Positions 21,130 to 33,847 are shown, numbered from the stretch's first letter. The stretch: DNA of 64,000 bases from Calycina herbarum (GCA_001414485.1 LLEY01000092.1:1-64000); one strand, 5' to 3'. The notes: generated by a model from the sequence alone, not told the origin. A program made the numbers and translations.

Positions 21130-24100
21130 ATGTCGTACAAGCGTCGTCGTGTTCAAGCGAAGTCCTCTCTAGACAACGTCTCTACGCCATCCTCCCGTAC
21201 TCTGCAGGCGTCTTCTCAGAGTGGCTCCGCGCGTCGCAACCTTCCAGCATCAAGCTCCCCTGCTTTCCAGAGCGTCTCTCGTTCACAGAGGCTTTCTCTC
21301 CAGCCACCTTCTCGACTATCTGCTGCGCCTTCTTTCGCTCGTTCCACTCGTTCCTCTGCTGGAGATGAGGATGTCGTCAGAGCCGATGTCGAAGAGACTG
21401 AATCTGAAATCCTAGAGCGGGAAGAAGCAGACTCCATGAATGAGGTTATTATGGCCATTGACATGAGAGGCAGCGGAGTTATTGGTTGCGCGTATTATGT
21501 CGCTCGCGAGGAGACGCTATTCCTGATGCAGGATATCAAATTTGGTGACATGGAGCTCGTCGATACCTTGAAACTTCACATCGAACCAAGTACGGTGGTT
21601 ATCAGTACGCGTGCGGATGAGAAATTGGAGCAGTACCTTAGCAAGGATGCTCGTGGGATCGAACGAGGAGAAGAAGGAAGTAGGTCTTTTGTCCTTCTTA
21701 ATTCAACACCAGCAACTGACTTTGGTTGAGATGATGTTGTCGGCTCTTACATTCTTGATACTCGAGCGGCGGCGGATTTTCGATATGAAGCGGCAAAAGA
21801 AAAGCTAATCAACCTGGAGTTGATTGACCCCCCCGAGATAGTCTTCAGAACGGCTGGCGATGATGGGTACGGCGGAGGGGAGCATTCCAGTATAGGAAGA
21901 GAAGGGAAGCTTCTGAGACTTGCTGGATGGCTTGATCTAGGGTGTTCTTTCACTGTATGCCCTTTCCAACCTCAGCGTTGTAACTCAATCGGTACTAACA
22001 AAACCTTTAGGTTGGTTGTGCTGGGGCAATACTAAGCCACATATCCCGAAGAAGAAACATCGAATTCTTGCCAAATGATGGGGCTGCTTTGGGCGCATTT
22101 CGGATCCGTACCATTGAAATGTTCACCCTCGCAGACCAGATGTTTATAAATGCCGACACATTGGCTTCCCTTCAAATCATGCAATCCGAAAGCCATCCCA
22201 ACTCGCAGATGCAAGGTCCCAATACCTCCGGCTCGAAAGAAAGTCTTTCTCTTTATGGCTTATTCTGCCACCTTGCCCGAACACCACAAGGAAAGAAGAA
22301 ACTTCGACGGATTTTCTTGCGGCCTAGCATGGACATTACTGTAATCCGGGAACGTTTGGCTACCATCAGCGTCTTGCTTCGTCCTGAAAATGGCGAATGT
22401 CTAGCAAATGTGTGCAAGTGTTTGAAAGCCATCAAGGACATGCGAACAGTAGCAATACATTTGCACAAAGGTATCGCGGATACCACCAAAGGTCGAAGTA
22501 TATACAGAGGCGCTTGGGCTAGTCTTCAGCAATTTACCCATCATACCTTGACAGTACTTGCCAACCTTCGTGAGATAGTCGATGGAGATCGCCTGCCTAT
22601 TGTTGCCAAAGTAGGAATCCTCCATCCTCTGAAATACCCCTATCAGCTTGCTAAAATTGATTTCCAGATCATCGAAAAAATTCATCCTGCTCCACTTCAG
22701 AATATCCTACAAACCATAAGCCAAGTGGTAGACTTCAAAACTTCAGAAGAACAACGTCGTACAGCTGTATTACAAGGTGTCGATGAAGAGTTGGATGGCT
22801 TTAAAAGAACATACGATGGGATGGATAGTCTCCTCAATTCAGCACATAATCTTCTATTGGGTGATCTTCCTGAGTGGGCACTTCCATATGTTACAGGTTG
22901 CATATTCTATCCGCAACTTGGATTTCTCACTGTTGTTCTTATTGACAAGCAGACGGGCACAGGCAGATATGAAGGAGAAGGTACCGAAAGCGATTTGTGG
23001 GACAAGATGTTTGTCACTGATGACTTGGGGTATTATAAGAATCGCAAGATGAGAGAGATGGATCGTCATTTTGGGGATTTGTATGGTTTGATTTGTGGTA
23101 TGCCAGTCCAGTCAGTCGTTAGGACCTATCCTCGCTAATTTGTCCCCAGACAAAGAGATTGATATTCTCCACAAACTGGCAGTCAAAATTTTAGAGGATG
23201 AGAAAGTACTCGTAACTGCCTCGGACCTTATGGGGGAACTCGACAGCCTCGTGGCATTGGCTTTGGGAGCCCAGAACCATGATTTGACTCCGCCAAGAAT
23301 GACGAGATCTAACGTTATTGAGATAGTCCAAGGTCGGCATCTCTTGCAAGCGATGACAGTTTCTTATATCGCAAATGATTGTTCACTGCGTGGTGGTCCG
23401 GGTGACGAAGAAATTGGCGATGAGAACGAAGACCCTTCGATGGAATCGACTGGTTTGCAGCAGAGCGTCGAAGAAGCTAGTATGCTCGTCATGACTGGCC
23501 CCAATTATTCCGGAAAATCGGTTTATCTTAAGCAAGTAGCACTGATTGTGTATATGGCTCATATCGGTAGCTTTGTACCGGCAGAAAAAGCAACAATTGG
23601 GTTGACGGACAAGATTCTGACCAGGATCGCCACTCGTGAGAGTGTGTCAAGAGACCAAAGCGCCTTTATGATTGACCTACAGCAAATCGCCCTTTCCATC
23701 TCACTAGCCACCCATCGAAGTCTCGTTGTTATCGACGAATTCGGCAAAGGTACGAATTCCAGTGATGGTGCTGGACTTTCTTGTGGGGTTCTAGAGTACT
23801 TTGTCAACCTTGGAGACCAACGGCCAAAAGTCCTAGCTGCTACTCACTTTCACGAGATATTTACCAACGGCTTTCTCACTGAGAGACCTGAATTGAAGTT
23901 TGGGCGTATGGAGGTTCGCGTGGACATCGATGCTTCGACGGAGGAGCAGATCACCTACCTCTATCAATTCGTTCCAGAACGAAGCAGCTCCAGTTTCGGT
24001 ACCATCTGTGCAATGATGAATGGCATAGACAAAGCAGTTGTTGAAAGAGCGGACGAACTCATTTTGCTGGCTGCTCGTGGTGAAGATCTTATTGCTGCTT

Positions 24101-24261
24101 GTGCAAAAATCCCCGACGATGAAGCCCAAGAACTAGAAGACGCAGAACAAGTTGGAAGGCAGTTCCTAGAGCAAGACTTCCCTCGTCCAGGTAGCCAGGA
24201 TGCATTTATCTTCGACACCAGAGGTGTTCTTCAAAACATACTCACCATCAGCTCCGTCTGA
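21130..24261 (+). CDS. MSH5: MSH5, meiotic MutS homologue
   Basis: Four exons, 21130-21679, 21731-21954, 22011-23097 and 23150-24261. Phases agree, with GT-AG borders of 51-56 nt introns, giving 990 residues. With Msh4 it forms a clamp on meiotic recombination intermediates; it is not a mismatch binder. The N-terminal roughly 110 residues are Ser/Arg-rich. The first conserved region ([36 protein letters not shown]) lacks the Phe-x-Glu mismatch wedge seen in MSH6. After the central lever/clamp region comes the ATPase: Walker [10 protein letters not shown] (about residue 735), [16 protein letters not shown], Walker [16 protein letters not shown] (about 813) and AATHFHEIF. Meiotic expression is expected but no signal for it is visible. 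Confidence 0.95.
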
Positions 24262-26249
24262 TCAGTCATGCCAAATTGTTTGATGTCCCCCGAAGGCGGC
24301 ATTAGGAGCCGAGTTTTTTGAGCGCACAATTATAAATAATTACGAGGTCTAACCTTTCGCGGAAACTTGCAAACCTGTTCTATTTTCGGCGGTTAGGAAC
24401 AAACAAATGGCTTTTCATTGGCTATGTTTTGTTACAATAGAACGTTTGCAAAATGTGAAAAAGTAACAGCTCGGACGAAACGGATTGTGTCAATCATGGG
24501 CAGATGACGCATTATTTTCGGGCAATCTATCGGAGCAAATGCTTTTGAGTTCTCAACTTTGATTCGCCACTTTGCCTTGTATATACCAGAATTCTATTTG
24601 CCTTGTTTGCTCGCATGAGAGCCATTTTTTTCGTTGTCAAAACTCTGTATGTTAATCTATCTAGCCTGGGCACTATGATTAAAAGCTATGCGAGGTTTGA
24701 GGCTTCGTCACGCAAGTCACGCGTACATTACATGGCTTTCTCTTGCGTTGTCACTAAAAGGACTTGTCAACTTGGTCTATCGTGGTATCTCATCTCGAAA
24801 GTCAAGGGTATGTGAAGCCGATCATCTGAAAATGAGAACTTCTCGTTAAAAGCAACAAGTGTAGCCGGAGAAGGTTATGCGAGGCGTCCTCTTCGGCCCC
24901 TTGATTCAAAGTCTCTCCCGCTGTCTCGTTGGATGCTTGATGTGCGAGAATCTTCTTTTCGACGTCTGATCAAAGAAAGATGGAGCTCTAGGAAGCCCGT
25001 GAGTTCTTGGACTTTTCTTGTGTCAGGCTAACAAGCATATGACAAGCAGAGAAACAAGCATGTATGCAGTAATAAGCGCCACACCCGCTAACTTGGCACA
25101 GCTGGGCGTGAAATGATCCAGTTTTTGCTGCGACGCTGTTAATACAATCGTGGTGTTTGAGGCGAGTCAACTTTGGGTGTGCTACCGGGGGTTTGGCGGG
25201 TAGAAGGCTCAATGTGGAAAGGGGTCCGAACAAGGCGGGACTTTGGTTGTGGCGTCTGGGTGGCGTTTATTGTGGGCTTTTTGGACGTTGCGCCAGTTTT
25301 GGAGACCTCTCAACCTCTTCTTCGCTCTTCTTCGTTGATGAATTGGAGTGGAGGCTCTTGTCTTGGACGACCCCTTGATGAGACGTTCGCTCCACCCAGT
25401 AAACACTCGCCTTATGGAGTAGTACAGAAGAAACATCTCTTGTCGTTGCAGGCGTCCACTTGGCAATGGCATCATGGATCTTCCATTTGTTTGAACGACC
25501 TGGGCTTCAACTCTTGATCTTCCCAAAGTCGGAGAAACCACCCACTTTTTACTTGGCCGTCGGGCCCATTCTATGTTGCCATAAGGATGGATGAGGGATG
25601 TATCCATCCAGAACAAAGTGTACAGTCGAGACGCTCTGTGCGTGTATGTCATTGTTTCAATAATCCTCCGACATGTGGCTTTACAAATACTTCTTCTTGC
25701 CTTGCTGGGCTTTGGGAAACTGCAGGTACCGAGTACACAAGCACCGGTAGATACCCAGTGATTGAAGGGAACGAGCAGTACTCGAGTAATAGAAGGTCCA
25801 AGAATAGAGAGGAACAAGTGGTTGGACTGGACAAGCGTTCGTCCATCCTCTTTCTGCATGATTTCTTTGTTACAGCGTCTTGTCTGCTTTGATCGTCCAC
25901 TGTGGGTCGCCTGCGTGTTTTCCTAAGAATAATCATGATCTGGTCGATCAGTGAGAGACGAGTTGCTCTGTTTGAGGTTTTACCAGGGTCTCCACAAGGT
26001 TGAGGCTCTTTGAGACTGCCGTCCCCATTAAATGTACACCTTGCTTATTTGTGGAGTCAGTGGAACTCGCAGGTGGCGGCTGGTATAAGTAAACCTTCGA
26101 TGGCATCTATGTTTTAATCATTCCATTCATCAACAACATCTTCATCTCGTCTTCTCTTACAACTACAAACATCTTTGATAGATCTACCACTTTTAATATC
26201 AACTTTTCAAACAACTTCCTCCTCAACAACCAACCAACCAACCTTCATC
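24262..26249. other. 2-kb intergenic region between MSH5 and wall-protein gene
   Basis: No supported gene. A 216-codon minus-strand frame (25209-25859) is open but has no recognisable domain and an Arg-rich, erratic composition. The right 200 bp, with a TATAAGTAAA word near 26083 and a CT/CAAC-rich leader, is the likely promoter and 5' UTR of the wall-protein gene. Confidence 0.45.
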
Positions 26250-26621
26250 ATGCAATTCCAATCCATCATCTTCGTTGCTGTCGCAGCCGCCTTCGTCAAC
26301 GCACAATCCTCCACCAAGGCATCTTCAGGAGCCGCAGTCGCCACTGGTAAAGCCAGCAACGGAACGGCCAATGCTAGTGGAAAGGCATCAGGATCTGCCG
26401 GTACCAAGGCATCAGCAACCGCTTCAGCAAAGGCTTCATCATCAGGAAAGGCCGCAGCCACGTCCGGTAAAGCATCAGCAACTGGCGGAACCACCAAGTC
26501 CAACGGTACCTCCACCGCATCTCCAGCAAAGGCAACCACCAACGCCGGTTCCGTCGTCTCCCAAGCCGGCGGCCTCGTCACAATCGCCGGTCTCGGTGTC
26601 GCATTCGCTGTCTTCATGTAA
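26250..26621 (+). CDS. Small GPI-anchored Ser/Ala/Thr-rich cell-wall protein
   Basis: Single exon, 123 residues. A signal peptide (MQFQSIIFVAVAAAFVNA, residues 1-18) is followed by about 80 residues of low-complexity Ser/Ala/Gly/Thr/Lys sequence with repeated GKAS/TKAS words and several NGT sites for N-glycosylation. A hydrophobic C-terminal tail (GGLVTIAGLGVAFAVFM) follows small residues around NAGS, the usual layout for GPI attachment. Such proteins are secreted, O-glycosylated and linked to the plasma membrane or wall. The choice of Ala/Ser codons ending in C or A is even and strongly biased, as in abundant fungal wall proteins. A specific family cannot be named. Confidence 0.82.
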   Translation: MQFQSIIFVAVAAAFVNAQSSTKASSGAAVATGKASNGTANASGKASGSAGTKASATASAKASSSGKAAATSGKASATGGTTKSNGTSTASPAKATTNAGSVVSQAGGLVTIAGLGVAFAVFM

Positions 26622-28186
26622 AGCGTTTACTCGGGTCGAACTGCATTGTAGGAGCATCTTTGTTTAATGGGATATAGTTTTGGGGATTAGCATCAACGGG
26701 GTACCGTTTTGGGTATCAAAAATGAAATATGGGATCGTGCACTTTGGTATAGAAGCATAGAAAGGGTAGAGCAGGTCTCTGGCTGATCATCGAGGTGATG
26801 AATATTATTTTCTGTATATGATGGCTATGGGCGTACTGTACATATAGATTCATCAATGAGAAGACGACTTGGACAAATGGATACTGCCTTTTTGTCTCTT
26901 CCATTCCATCTTTCTTTTGCATCACTCCTTCCAAACAACTCATCTTTCTAACATTACACTTTCTCACTCCTCCGGCTCTCTCATTCTCTCTCTCGCTCTA
27001 CTCTCTTCGAAATTCTGAAAAAGTCATGCACCAACGCCAAGGGCCAACCAAAGGCATTCAGAAACATCCCAACCAAAACCCAAGTTTTGGGTTTGAAATC
27101 ATCCAAAGAGTCCTAAACCGGGTTTACCCCAGTGGTAATCCAGTTTCCAATTTGCTCGGCCAGATTCATGCAACACCCCGCTCAAAGACTGGACTGACTG
27201 GTGGTACCCTTGTTTCGCTAATCGTCTCGGCATAATTCCAAGCAATTGGACCCCTGTTTTGATGTCATAAAGTTGGTTTTTTGATGGGCCATTTTGTGGA
27301 TTTTTCAATTCATGGCTTTTGGTTTAATAATTGGACTTGATATTAAAAACTAATTGTTAATGAAAAGTTTAAGTGGTGTGCTTTTTCGTTCGAGAAGAGA
27401 TGGTTGGAGCCGGGATTAAGTTACGGGGAAAGGTTCCGGGGAGGTTTCGGGTGAGGCATGTCGGAGAATTGATGGAACGTTGATCTGAAGTTTTGGAAAC
27501 TTTGTTGTCGGCCAATCGTTTTTTAAACTTTGTGTATCGTGCATGTCCGTAGGGGTAAAGAATTAGATCTTGAGTCTTGGTGGTTTTGAGAAGGTTTTTT
27601 GGGATGAAGGTTTCGGGATTCTGGAAGGGCTATGGTGTCATCACGCTCGCGGAGGTAGAGAGAAAAAGCGGCAGTACGGAAACTATTTCTCGTTGTTCTG
27701 GTACTATTTTAACATTACTCTAAAGAATAATGAAACCAGAGTAATATTTTAAATTATTCCAAGTATCTAGGGTAATTGCTTTGAATTGCCCATGATCTCT
27801 CGAACAACGATTAGGTGGGCAGGTACGAGTCTTTTACTGTCCATCGCGAGCCACGGGTAGTTGTTATTAAGCACAAATATGTATCTACAATGAGGGCGGG
27901 TTGGATTTTGACTCACCGCCAAGTGGCAGAATGACTGCCATACAAATTTTGGTGGTGAGTGGGCTCGCTCTGAGTCAAAATTTATCCCCTCTTGTAGTGT
28001 CGTGAATGGGCACGACACTGAAGGACATCTTGTTCGAGGCAAGTTGAATCGTTTGTTTAAAGCCTCTACACACCTGTTCTGTCGTTCATGGTCTTTCTCC
28101 CTTTTGCTTGGAAAATATACAGCTTTATCGCCATCCATCTTCCATCATTGAACGCCATCAGTAAAAGTCATCCCCTCCATCAAGCC
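26622..28186. other. Intergenic region, wall-protein gene to Nudix gene
   Basis: 1.6 kb without a supported gene. It has a CTCTCTCTC-rich stretch (26965-27005) and, close to the Nudix gene, two inverted repeats: an 11-bp pair ATTTTGACTCA (27905-27915) / TGAGTCAAAAT (27971-27981) and a perfect 9-bp stem AGTGTCGTG / CACGACACT (27996-28019, 6-nt loop). Confidence 0.5.
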
Positions 28187-28696
28187 ATGTCATCCTCAGC
28201 CCCCAACGTACGTGTCGGCGTGGGAGCATTCATCCTCAAATCATCAAAAGAACCTACCGATAATCCCAGCTTCCTCGTCGGAAAGCGTCTCGGCTCCCAT
28301 GGCGCTGGAACATATGCCCTTCCTGGTGGCCATCTCGAGTTTGGCGAGACGCCCGAGGAGTGCGCTGCCCGCGAGTTGATGGAAGAGACTGGCCTCAAAG
28401 TCACAAACCTTCGATTTCTAACTGCCACGAACGATTATATGCCAGAAGATAACAAACATTATGTCACCCTCTTCATGGTGTGCAGCCGAGAAAACGACAA
28501 TGATCAAGCTGAGGTCCTTGAGCCGAACAAATGTGAGAGTTGGGAGTGGGCTAGCTGGAAGGATCTGGAGGAATGGGTCAAGATTCAGGAGAATGCTCAG
28601 GAAGGCCAGGTGTTGGAGAGAAAGCTATTCGTCCCTCTCATAAATTTGGTGGGACAGCGTCCTGGCGTTGTTCCCTCCTTGGTTGATTCTTTTTGA
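28187..28696 (+). CDS. Nudix hydrolase, NUDT15/MTH2-like
   Basis: Single exon, 169 residues. The Nudix box is complete: G48, E54, R62-E63, E66-E67 and G69 in the text GHLEFGETPEECAARELMEE followed by TGL. This matches GX5EX7REUXEEXGU, which binds the divalent metal for pyrophosphate hydrolysis. The preceding VGVGAFILKSSKE strand and the ALPGG turn are typical, and a C-terminal CESWEWASWKDLEEW segment resembles NUDT15 (MTH2) proteins that sanitise oxidised or modified nucleotides. I chose the ATG at 28187. An in-frame ATG at 28088 would add 33 hydrophobic/basic residues, which could be a mitochondrial targeting extension but exceeds the family length. Substrate is inferred only from similarity. 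Confidence 0.88.
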   Translation: MSSSAPNVRVGVGAFILKSSKEPTDNPSFLVGKRLGSHGAGTYALPGGHLEFGETPEECAARELMEETGLKVTNLRFLTATNDYMPEDNKHYVTLFMVCSRENDNDQAEVLEPNKCESWEWASWKDLEEWVKIQENAQEGQVLERKLFVPLINLVGQRPGVVPSLVDSF

Positions 28697-30257
28697 ATGG
28701 CTCTTCAAAATGAGCGTCAGATACATATTGAACGAAAGGATTCGTGTTTGTACATACTTTCCAAGACCTTGGGCGGAAAACCCTAGGGTCTGGACCTACC
28801 CTTCCTCCCTTGACTTCTCGATACTCGAGCTTGACAGGGGCTTATAGGGAATTAATCGTTCCTTCTATCTCTGTCCTAAACTAGCACGTTCTTTCCACCT
28901 CATCTTTCGAGGTCGTTCTTTCTCTAACTCAATCTCGACTTTGACCTTAACCTTGGCCCTTAGGTCCAGGATACGAGTACCTAGGGAGTACAAGCTATTA
29001 GTTTCAGGTAGCTGTTAGCGCTTGGGTAGACCTCCTCCACCGGAAGATTAATAATTGTCTCATGAAAACAGACTACCCCAAGGCCTCAATAAGTTATTTG
29101 GTGCTTCTGGAATCCCAGCAGCAACAAATACTTGTCAGTTATGAAGTGAAGCAAAAATAAAATCGAATTCGATAGTAGAAGAGATTTCAACGACAACAAT
29201 CAATTAGTAAGTGCGGAATTTTGTTGAAAGAAAGCTGGTCTTATGGGTTAGTACACAATCAAAGCCGTAATGTGCGACAGACATCCGTGGCTTTGATACA
29301 TCATACTTCGAAATTGATGTCCTGGATGTAGTCTCTTGCAAACTGCATTGCCACGACAGGGAGGTCAAGATATAGCCCATCGACACTTTGGAAGGAGCCG
29401 CTGGCATCAAATAGAAAGTCAGACTAGGCACCTTCTCTACCGGCATCTACGAGCTTTGTAAGGTATCCGATTCCAACGTGACCCAGGTCGTGGGCAATAA
29501 ATGTGATAATTAAGCCTTGTAGGTCAGTAAGCAATTTGCAATATCAGAGGCTGGAATAGTACCTCCATACAGCCTTTGCACGCTTGTGCGACCTCTCTGA
29601 AGAATTGCCTGTTGGGATAGGAACTCTGCGAATCCGACAAGCCGCTGTTCGATATGCATGCTATCTTCTGGTTGACCAACGAGTCCTCGTCCTTCCTTCT
29701 CATATAATGGAAGGATCATTGTCTTCACAGGCAGAGATAGCGTTGGCCAGTCTTTTTGTATAGATATAATTCTTCCGGCAGGCCGAATGACAGTATTCAT
29801 GTCAATTATATAGCAGAATGATTAACTTGAGATAGGGAATCGATTTATTTTTAGCTTATGATTAATTACCCCTTCTATCGTTAATAGCAGATGGTAAGTT
29901 CAGACCTGTAACTAAGTAGGAAACAGCTAATCTCAGCCTTAGGGAGAAGAATCCTAATCTTTCATTCCTTGAATCCTCGTGCCTAATAGAGTTGTCGTCT
30001 CACATCGAAGATGCCGTCTCATTATCGCGACTATCGTCTGATGGTGATAAAACGAAGAGCTATGCTGAAAAGGGGGAACAGAAGTAAAGAGAAAGTGAAA
30101 GTAGATAAATTTCGACGAGACCGTGTCAAGTCTCGCTTTTTGGCTACCTTTCATCTTGCATACGCCACGTCCTGGGGTATTGGATAACCTGCCTTTGATC
30201 TCTGACTTTTTGCGCCCTGAAACCAACGCCAGCCTGATAATACAAATTTGCAACTGT
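28697..30257. other. Intergenic region with unassigned minus-strand frames
   Basis: No recognised gene. On the minus strand a 96-codon frame (29510-29800, with PAGRIISIQKDWPTLSLPVK and LVGFAEFLSQQ) ends in a stop. In another frame it is followed immediately by text reading FIAHDLGHVGIGYLTKLVDA (about 29430-29510). The two could be parts of one decayed gene, but I cannot name a family. A palindrome-rich block (CTCGATACTCGAGC near 28819, CCCTAGGG near 28783) lies just 3' of the Nudix gene. Confidence 0.35.
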
Positions 30258-31071
30258 CTACCACTCGTCATCCTCGTCAGATCCATAATCAACCAATCCC
30301 AAAAAGCCTTTCGCTGGAACAGGAGGTTTCTTTGCTTCAACAGGAGCTGCTGTGCCAGAAAGAGGATCGTGTGAAGTTGGCTTCGCAGGGACGGCAGCTT
30401 TTGAGGTTTCGGGTTTCTTCATTGGCGTTGCCTTGTTGGTAGCAGTACCATCCTGAACAGCCGGCTGAATGGCACCCTTGTCTGCTTCGTTGGCAGTTGA
30501 AGACTTTCGTATTTTGACACCCTTCAGCACCTCCTTCTCCTTTGTGCGCTTGCGTTTTCTTCCACCCGCAATCCAAGACTCCTCTTCGGCAACTGGTGAA
30601 CCTTCCTCTGCAATTGGCGCAGCATCACCACTCCTCGCCCTCTTGTCTGCTTCTTCCTGTTGCTGGCGGAACAGCGCAAGGCCTTCGGCAGTCTCTTTCT
30701 TTACGCGTGCCTCTTCTGCGCGAGTACTCTCGAGGACCGAGTCAAGGAATTCGGCTTCGTCTTCGTCGAGGGCTCGAAATTGGTTCTTAAGTCGATTTGC
30801 TTCTGTAAATGCTTCTTCTTTGGCAGCTAGTTAATTCAAAGCACCCCTGCGTGATCAGCCTGGGTACTTCGGAGGATAGATTCACTGGCTGCCTTGAAAT
30901 ACCTTTGTTTGCCTCCAGAGTCTCGAATAAACTCTTACTGCTTCCCTGTTGTTCACGGGCTTGTCGAGCAGCTTCAGCCTTGCGATCGAGATCTTTTTGC
31001 GCCTCGAGCCATTCGTCGCTCCGCTCAATTGGGGCGTCTGCCGTTCCTCCTGATACGAAACCAGAAGACAT
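30258..31071 (-). CDS. NIP30/FAM192A (PSME3IP1)-like nuclear protein
   Basis: Two exons, 31071-30903 and 30826-30258. The 76-nt intron (GTATTT ... AACTAG) joins in phase 1, giving 245 residues. The N-terminal roughly 110 residues form the NIP30 domain: MSSGFVSGGTADAPIERSDE, then a charged helix (EWLEAQKDLDRKAEAARQAR), SLFETLEANKAAKEEAF, and a second helix with RLKNQFRALDEDEAEFLDSV. In animals this domain belongs to the proteasome activator PA28-gamma-interacting protein; in fungi its role is not established. The middle holds a basic nuclear-localisation-like cluster (GGRKRKRTKEKE). The end is Pro/Ala/Lys-rich with a conserved terminal GLVDYGSDEDDEW acidic tail. It is divergent from the aldo/keto reductase gene. 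Confidence 0.82.
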
Positions 31072-31807
31072 CTTCAGGCGCAATTGTATGAAGGATACAG
31101 CTGTGTGTGGGTTGATTCAAGTGTTGGGCATACCACAGCTTGTCCATCGATTGCTAGGTAGGGGGAAGCCGGGGATAAGTTGAACGGCCCGGTTTTCGGA
31201 GTCTATCGGCGAGCTCGGGTTCACAGTCCGAATGAAGCTATTTTCAAGAGAAGCTCGAGGAAAGTTGGCCGAGCGCTCGCCCGATCAAAAGCCTCTTACC
31301 CCACCAAAATTTACCCCTCCTCTTGTTGCGCCCCTCTCATGGTGGTCTTGCTGATTGTGGCTTCAAAAAGTCCCCAACGTCATTGCCATTCATGAATGCT
31401 AATTGGCGCGCAAGTCAACAAGCCGTCTGAGCTCCTCCCACTCTCTAGGAGCCCCCTTGCCTTCGGCCATATCCCTCCTTTTGCCTCCTCAAAATGTTCG
31501 TTGGCGGGACCAAAACCTCCTCTCCGACGTAATGATAGGTGGGATGTCGCGGAATAAGCTCCAGAGATGGTCCACATACCTGGATAGTGTCCAGGATTGG
31601 CAACGTAGAATGGCTTCTGTCATGCGGGATGCAGTCTTCCAAGCCGCCTTCTCTGAGCTTCTCTGGACTTAGAGCAGGCGGATCATTATTATAAGTAGAA
31701 ACGCGTCTCCCCTCTTCCCACTTGCTAAATTTTTGCTGCCTTCTCTCTACACTTCCAATTCTAAAGAACTCAAAAATCATCACTTATACCCCCCAAAAAC
31801 AGCAAAC
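31072..31807. promoter_or_regulatory. Divergent intergenic region NIP30-like / aldo-keto reductase
   Basis: 736 bp holding both promoters. A CTCCCCTCTTCCC stretch about 95 bp before the reductase start contains CCCCT, the stress-response core. The last 60 bp are pyrimidine-rich and AT-rich, typical of a 5' UTR. A minus-strand frame at 31445-31783 shows no domain. Confidence 0.45.
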
Positions 31808-32927
31808 ATGGCTACCTCGTATGTATCTCCTCTATTACAGTCACAATCACAACCCCATTTATACCAAGCAGAAGCCTGCGGCGGCTGGCGAGCTTAACCT
31901 CACAATTGAATTCGAGAAGATCATTCAGCTCACAACTCAATTTATCCAGAAAGACATATACTCTTAATACCGGAGCCAAGATTCCAGCTCTAGGTCTCGG
32001 AACATGGCAATCAGGACCCAATGAGGTCGAGAAAGCCGTCGAGGCTGCCCTACGAAAGGGATATCGTCATATCGATACTGCTGTAAGTAGAATACCAAAG
32101 GCCAACAGATAAACATATGCTAATAGAACATCAGCTTGCATACGGAAACGAAGCAGAGGTTGGACGAGGAATCAAAAACTCCGGTGTACCAAGAGAAGAG
32201 ATCTGGATTACCACCAAGCTCGACAACCCATGGCACAAGCGAGTTCAAGAGGGAATTGACTCTTCCCTCAAGTCCCTCGGTGTCGACTACGTTGATTTGT
32301 ACCTTATGCATTGGCCATGTTCTACCGACCCAACCGATTTGAAGAAACATCTCCCAGACTGGGATTTTGTCAAGACATGGGCAGAGATTCAGAAGCTTCC
32401 TGCTACTGGCAAAGTCAAGAACATTGGCGTCTCCAATTTCGCCATCAAGAACCTCGAGATTCTCCTCAACGACCCAACATGCAAGGTACTTTCTTCTCAC
32501 ACCCCACACACATGAACACTACTAACTCCCCACCCAGATCGTCCCAGCAGTCAACCAGATCGAGCTTCACCCAAATAACCCCTCCCCCAAACTCGTCGCC
32601 TACAACACATCAAAGGGCATTCACAGCACCGGTTACTCTTGCTTAGGATCCACCAACTCCCCTCTCTACAAAGACCAAACCCTCCTCTCCATGGCCGAAG
32701 CCAAGGGCAAGACCCCTCAACAAGTTCTCCTCGCTTGGGGATTACAAAAGGGATGGTCTGTCATTCCTAAATCCGTCAACAAGGAGAGAGTCGAGAAGAA
32801 CTTTGAGTTGGATGGGTGGGAGTTGACCGATGAGGAGATCAAGAAGTTGGACGGACTACCAGATAGATTTAAGGTCTGTGGGGATGCTTGGTTGCCTGTT
32901 AAGGTTTTCTTTGGGGATGATGAGTAG
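31808..32927 (+). CDS. Aldo/keto reductase (aldose reductase/Gcy1-like)
   Basis: Four exons, 31808-31818, 31950-32082, 32135-32485 and 32538-32927, giving 294 residues. The first exon codes only MATS minus one base. The catalytic tetrad is intact: D46 (HIDTA), Y51 (AYGNE), K76 (TTKLDN) and H107 (LYLMHW). The barrel landmarks [49 protein letters not shown] and [16 protein letters not shown] (NADPH-binding) are present, and the ending NLW/DRF-type C-terminus is typical. It would be a cytosolic NADPH-dependent reductase of sugars or short aldehydes, such as D/L-glyceraldehyde or xylose. The substrate cannot be fixed from sequence. It ends in TAG, again as a normal stop. Confidence 0.92.
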
Positions 32928-33847
32928 ATGTTTTGTTACTAGTAGAAATTTTATATAGATGGATAATTTAGATGGTGGTGGGTATAACTGCTCTTCTTGA
33001 TTCTAAGTTTTTAACTACTCTTTTTTTCTGCAAAGCTTGAGTGCAGTCTCCTAGTCCCCAAGCTATCCTGGAGATTAACATAGTCGACGGCCAATGTCGA
33101 GGTCAGGTAAAAGCAAAGATCATGCGAGACCAACCAAGAAAGGCTAAGAGCAATTGTCTTCAGAAAATCTCTCGTCCACCCCTCGCTCTGGGAGGGACTC
33201 CAAAGGCGGGGATAGGAGTCATACCCTCGAAGCGGACCGGGTCGTGCCTTCCCTTCTCGCGGCGACCCTCTCTCATCGTGACATGAGGTGCAGGTCGAAA
33301 GGGGAGATTCGCTCCTGCCCAATCTTGACTTCGGGTCGGCACGAGTTTGCAGGGTGCGCCTCATTCCAAGCCCAAACCATTGAAAGTGACTTTCTAGGCT
33401 TGATCATGTATCTTAAGTAAAAGGCTACTTTACAAATTTTAGAGTTTTGTAAGTAGAGTCGTAGAGAAAAATAAAAATTCTCGCTTTTCGTCTACCTTAA
33501 CCTTGTTAGTAAGGAGAACCCTACCTACCTTCTTTACCAGGAGCGTTAAATAATTGCTTTCTCTTGCAGGTCTCGTGTTAAAAATCTTAGGTCCTACTCC
33601 ATCACCAGATACCTCTCTGACGAACTCTATGTTTTTAATCACGGCCCCTAACAATTCTCAAGGAATAATGTAATTTGCCTTTTTCGGCCTTCCAGGAGAT
33701 TTCCTCAGCTTCATGGCATGATAAGGCGTTTGTGAGAGCGTATTTTTCTTTCAAGATACTCCCAAGTACATTCCAATAGGCTAAGCACGATTTCGCTTTG
33801 TTTCCTTTTTTGTATTTCTTTCTTTTGTTGAGCGTTTTGACAGCCTC

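Noticed and set aside
25209..25859. 216-codon minus-strand frame
   Set aside because: Open with an ATG, but I see no domain, no splice logic and erratic Arg/Ser-rich composition; not enough to call a gene.
26207..26617. Minus-strand open frame over the wall-protein gene
   Set aside because: Antisense shadow of a low-complexity Ser/Ala gene; the plus strand has a signal peptide, GPI tail and proper ATG.
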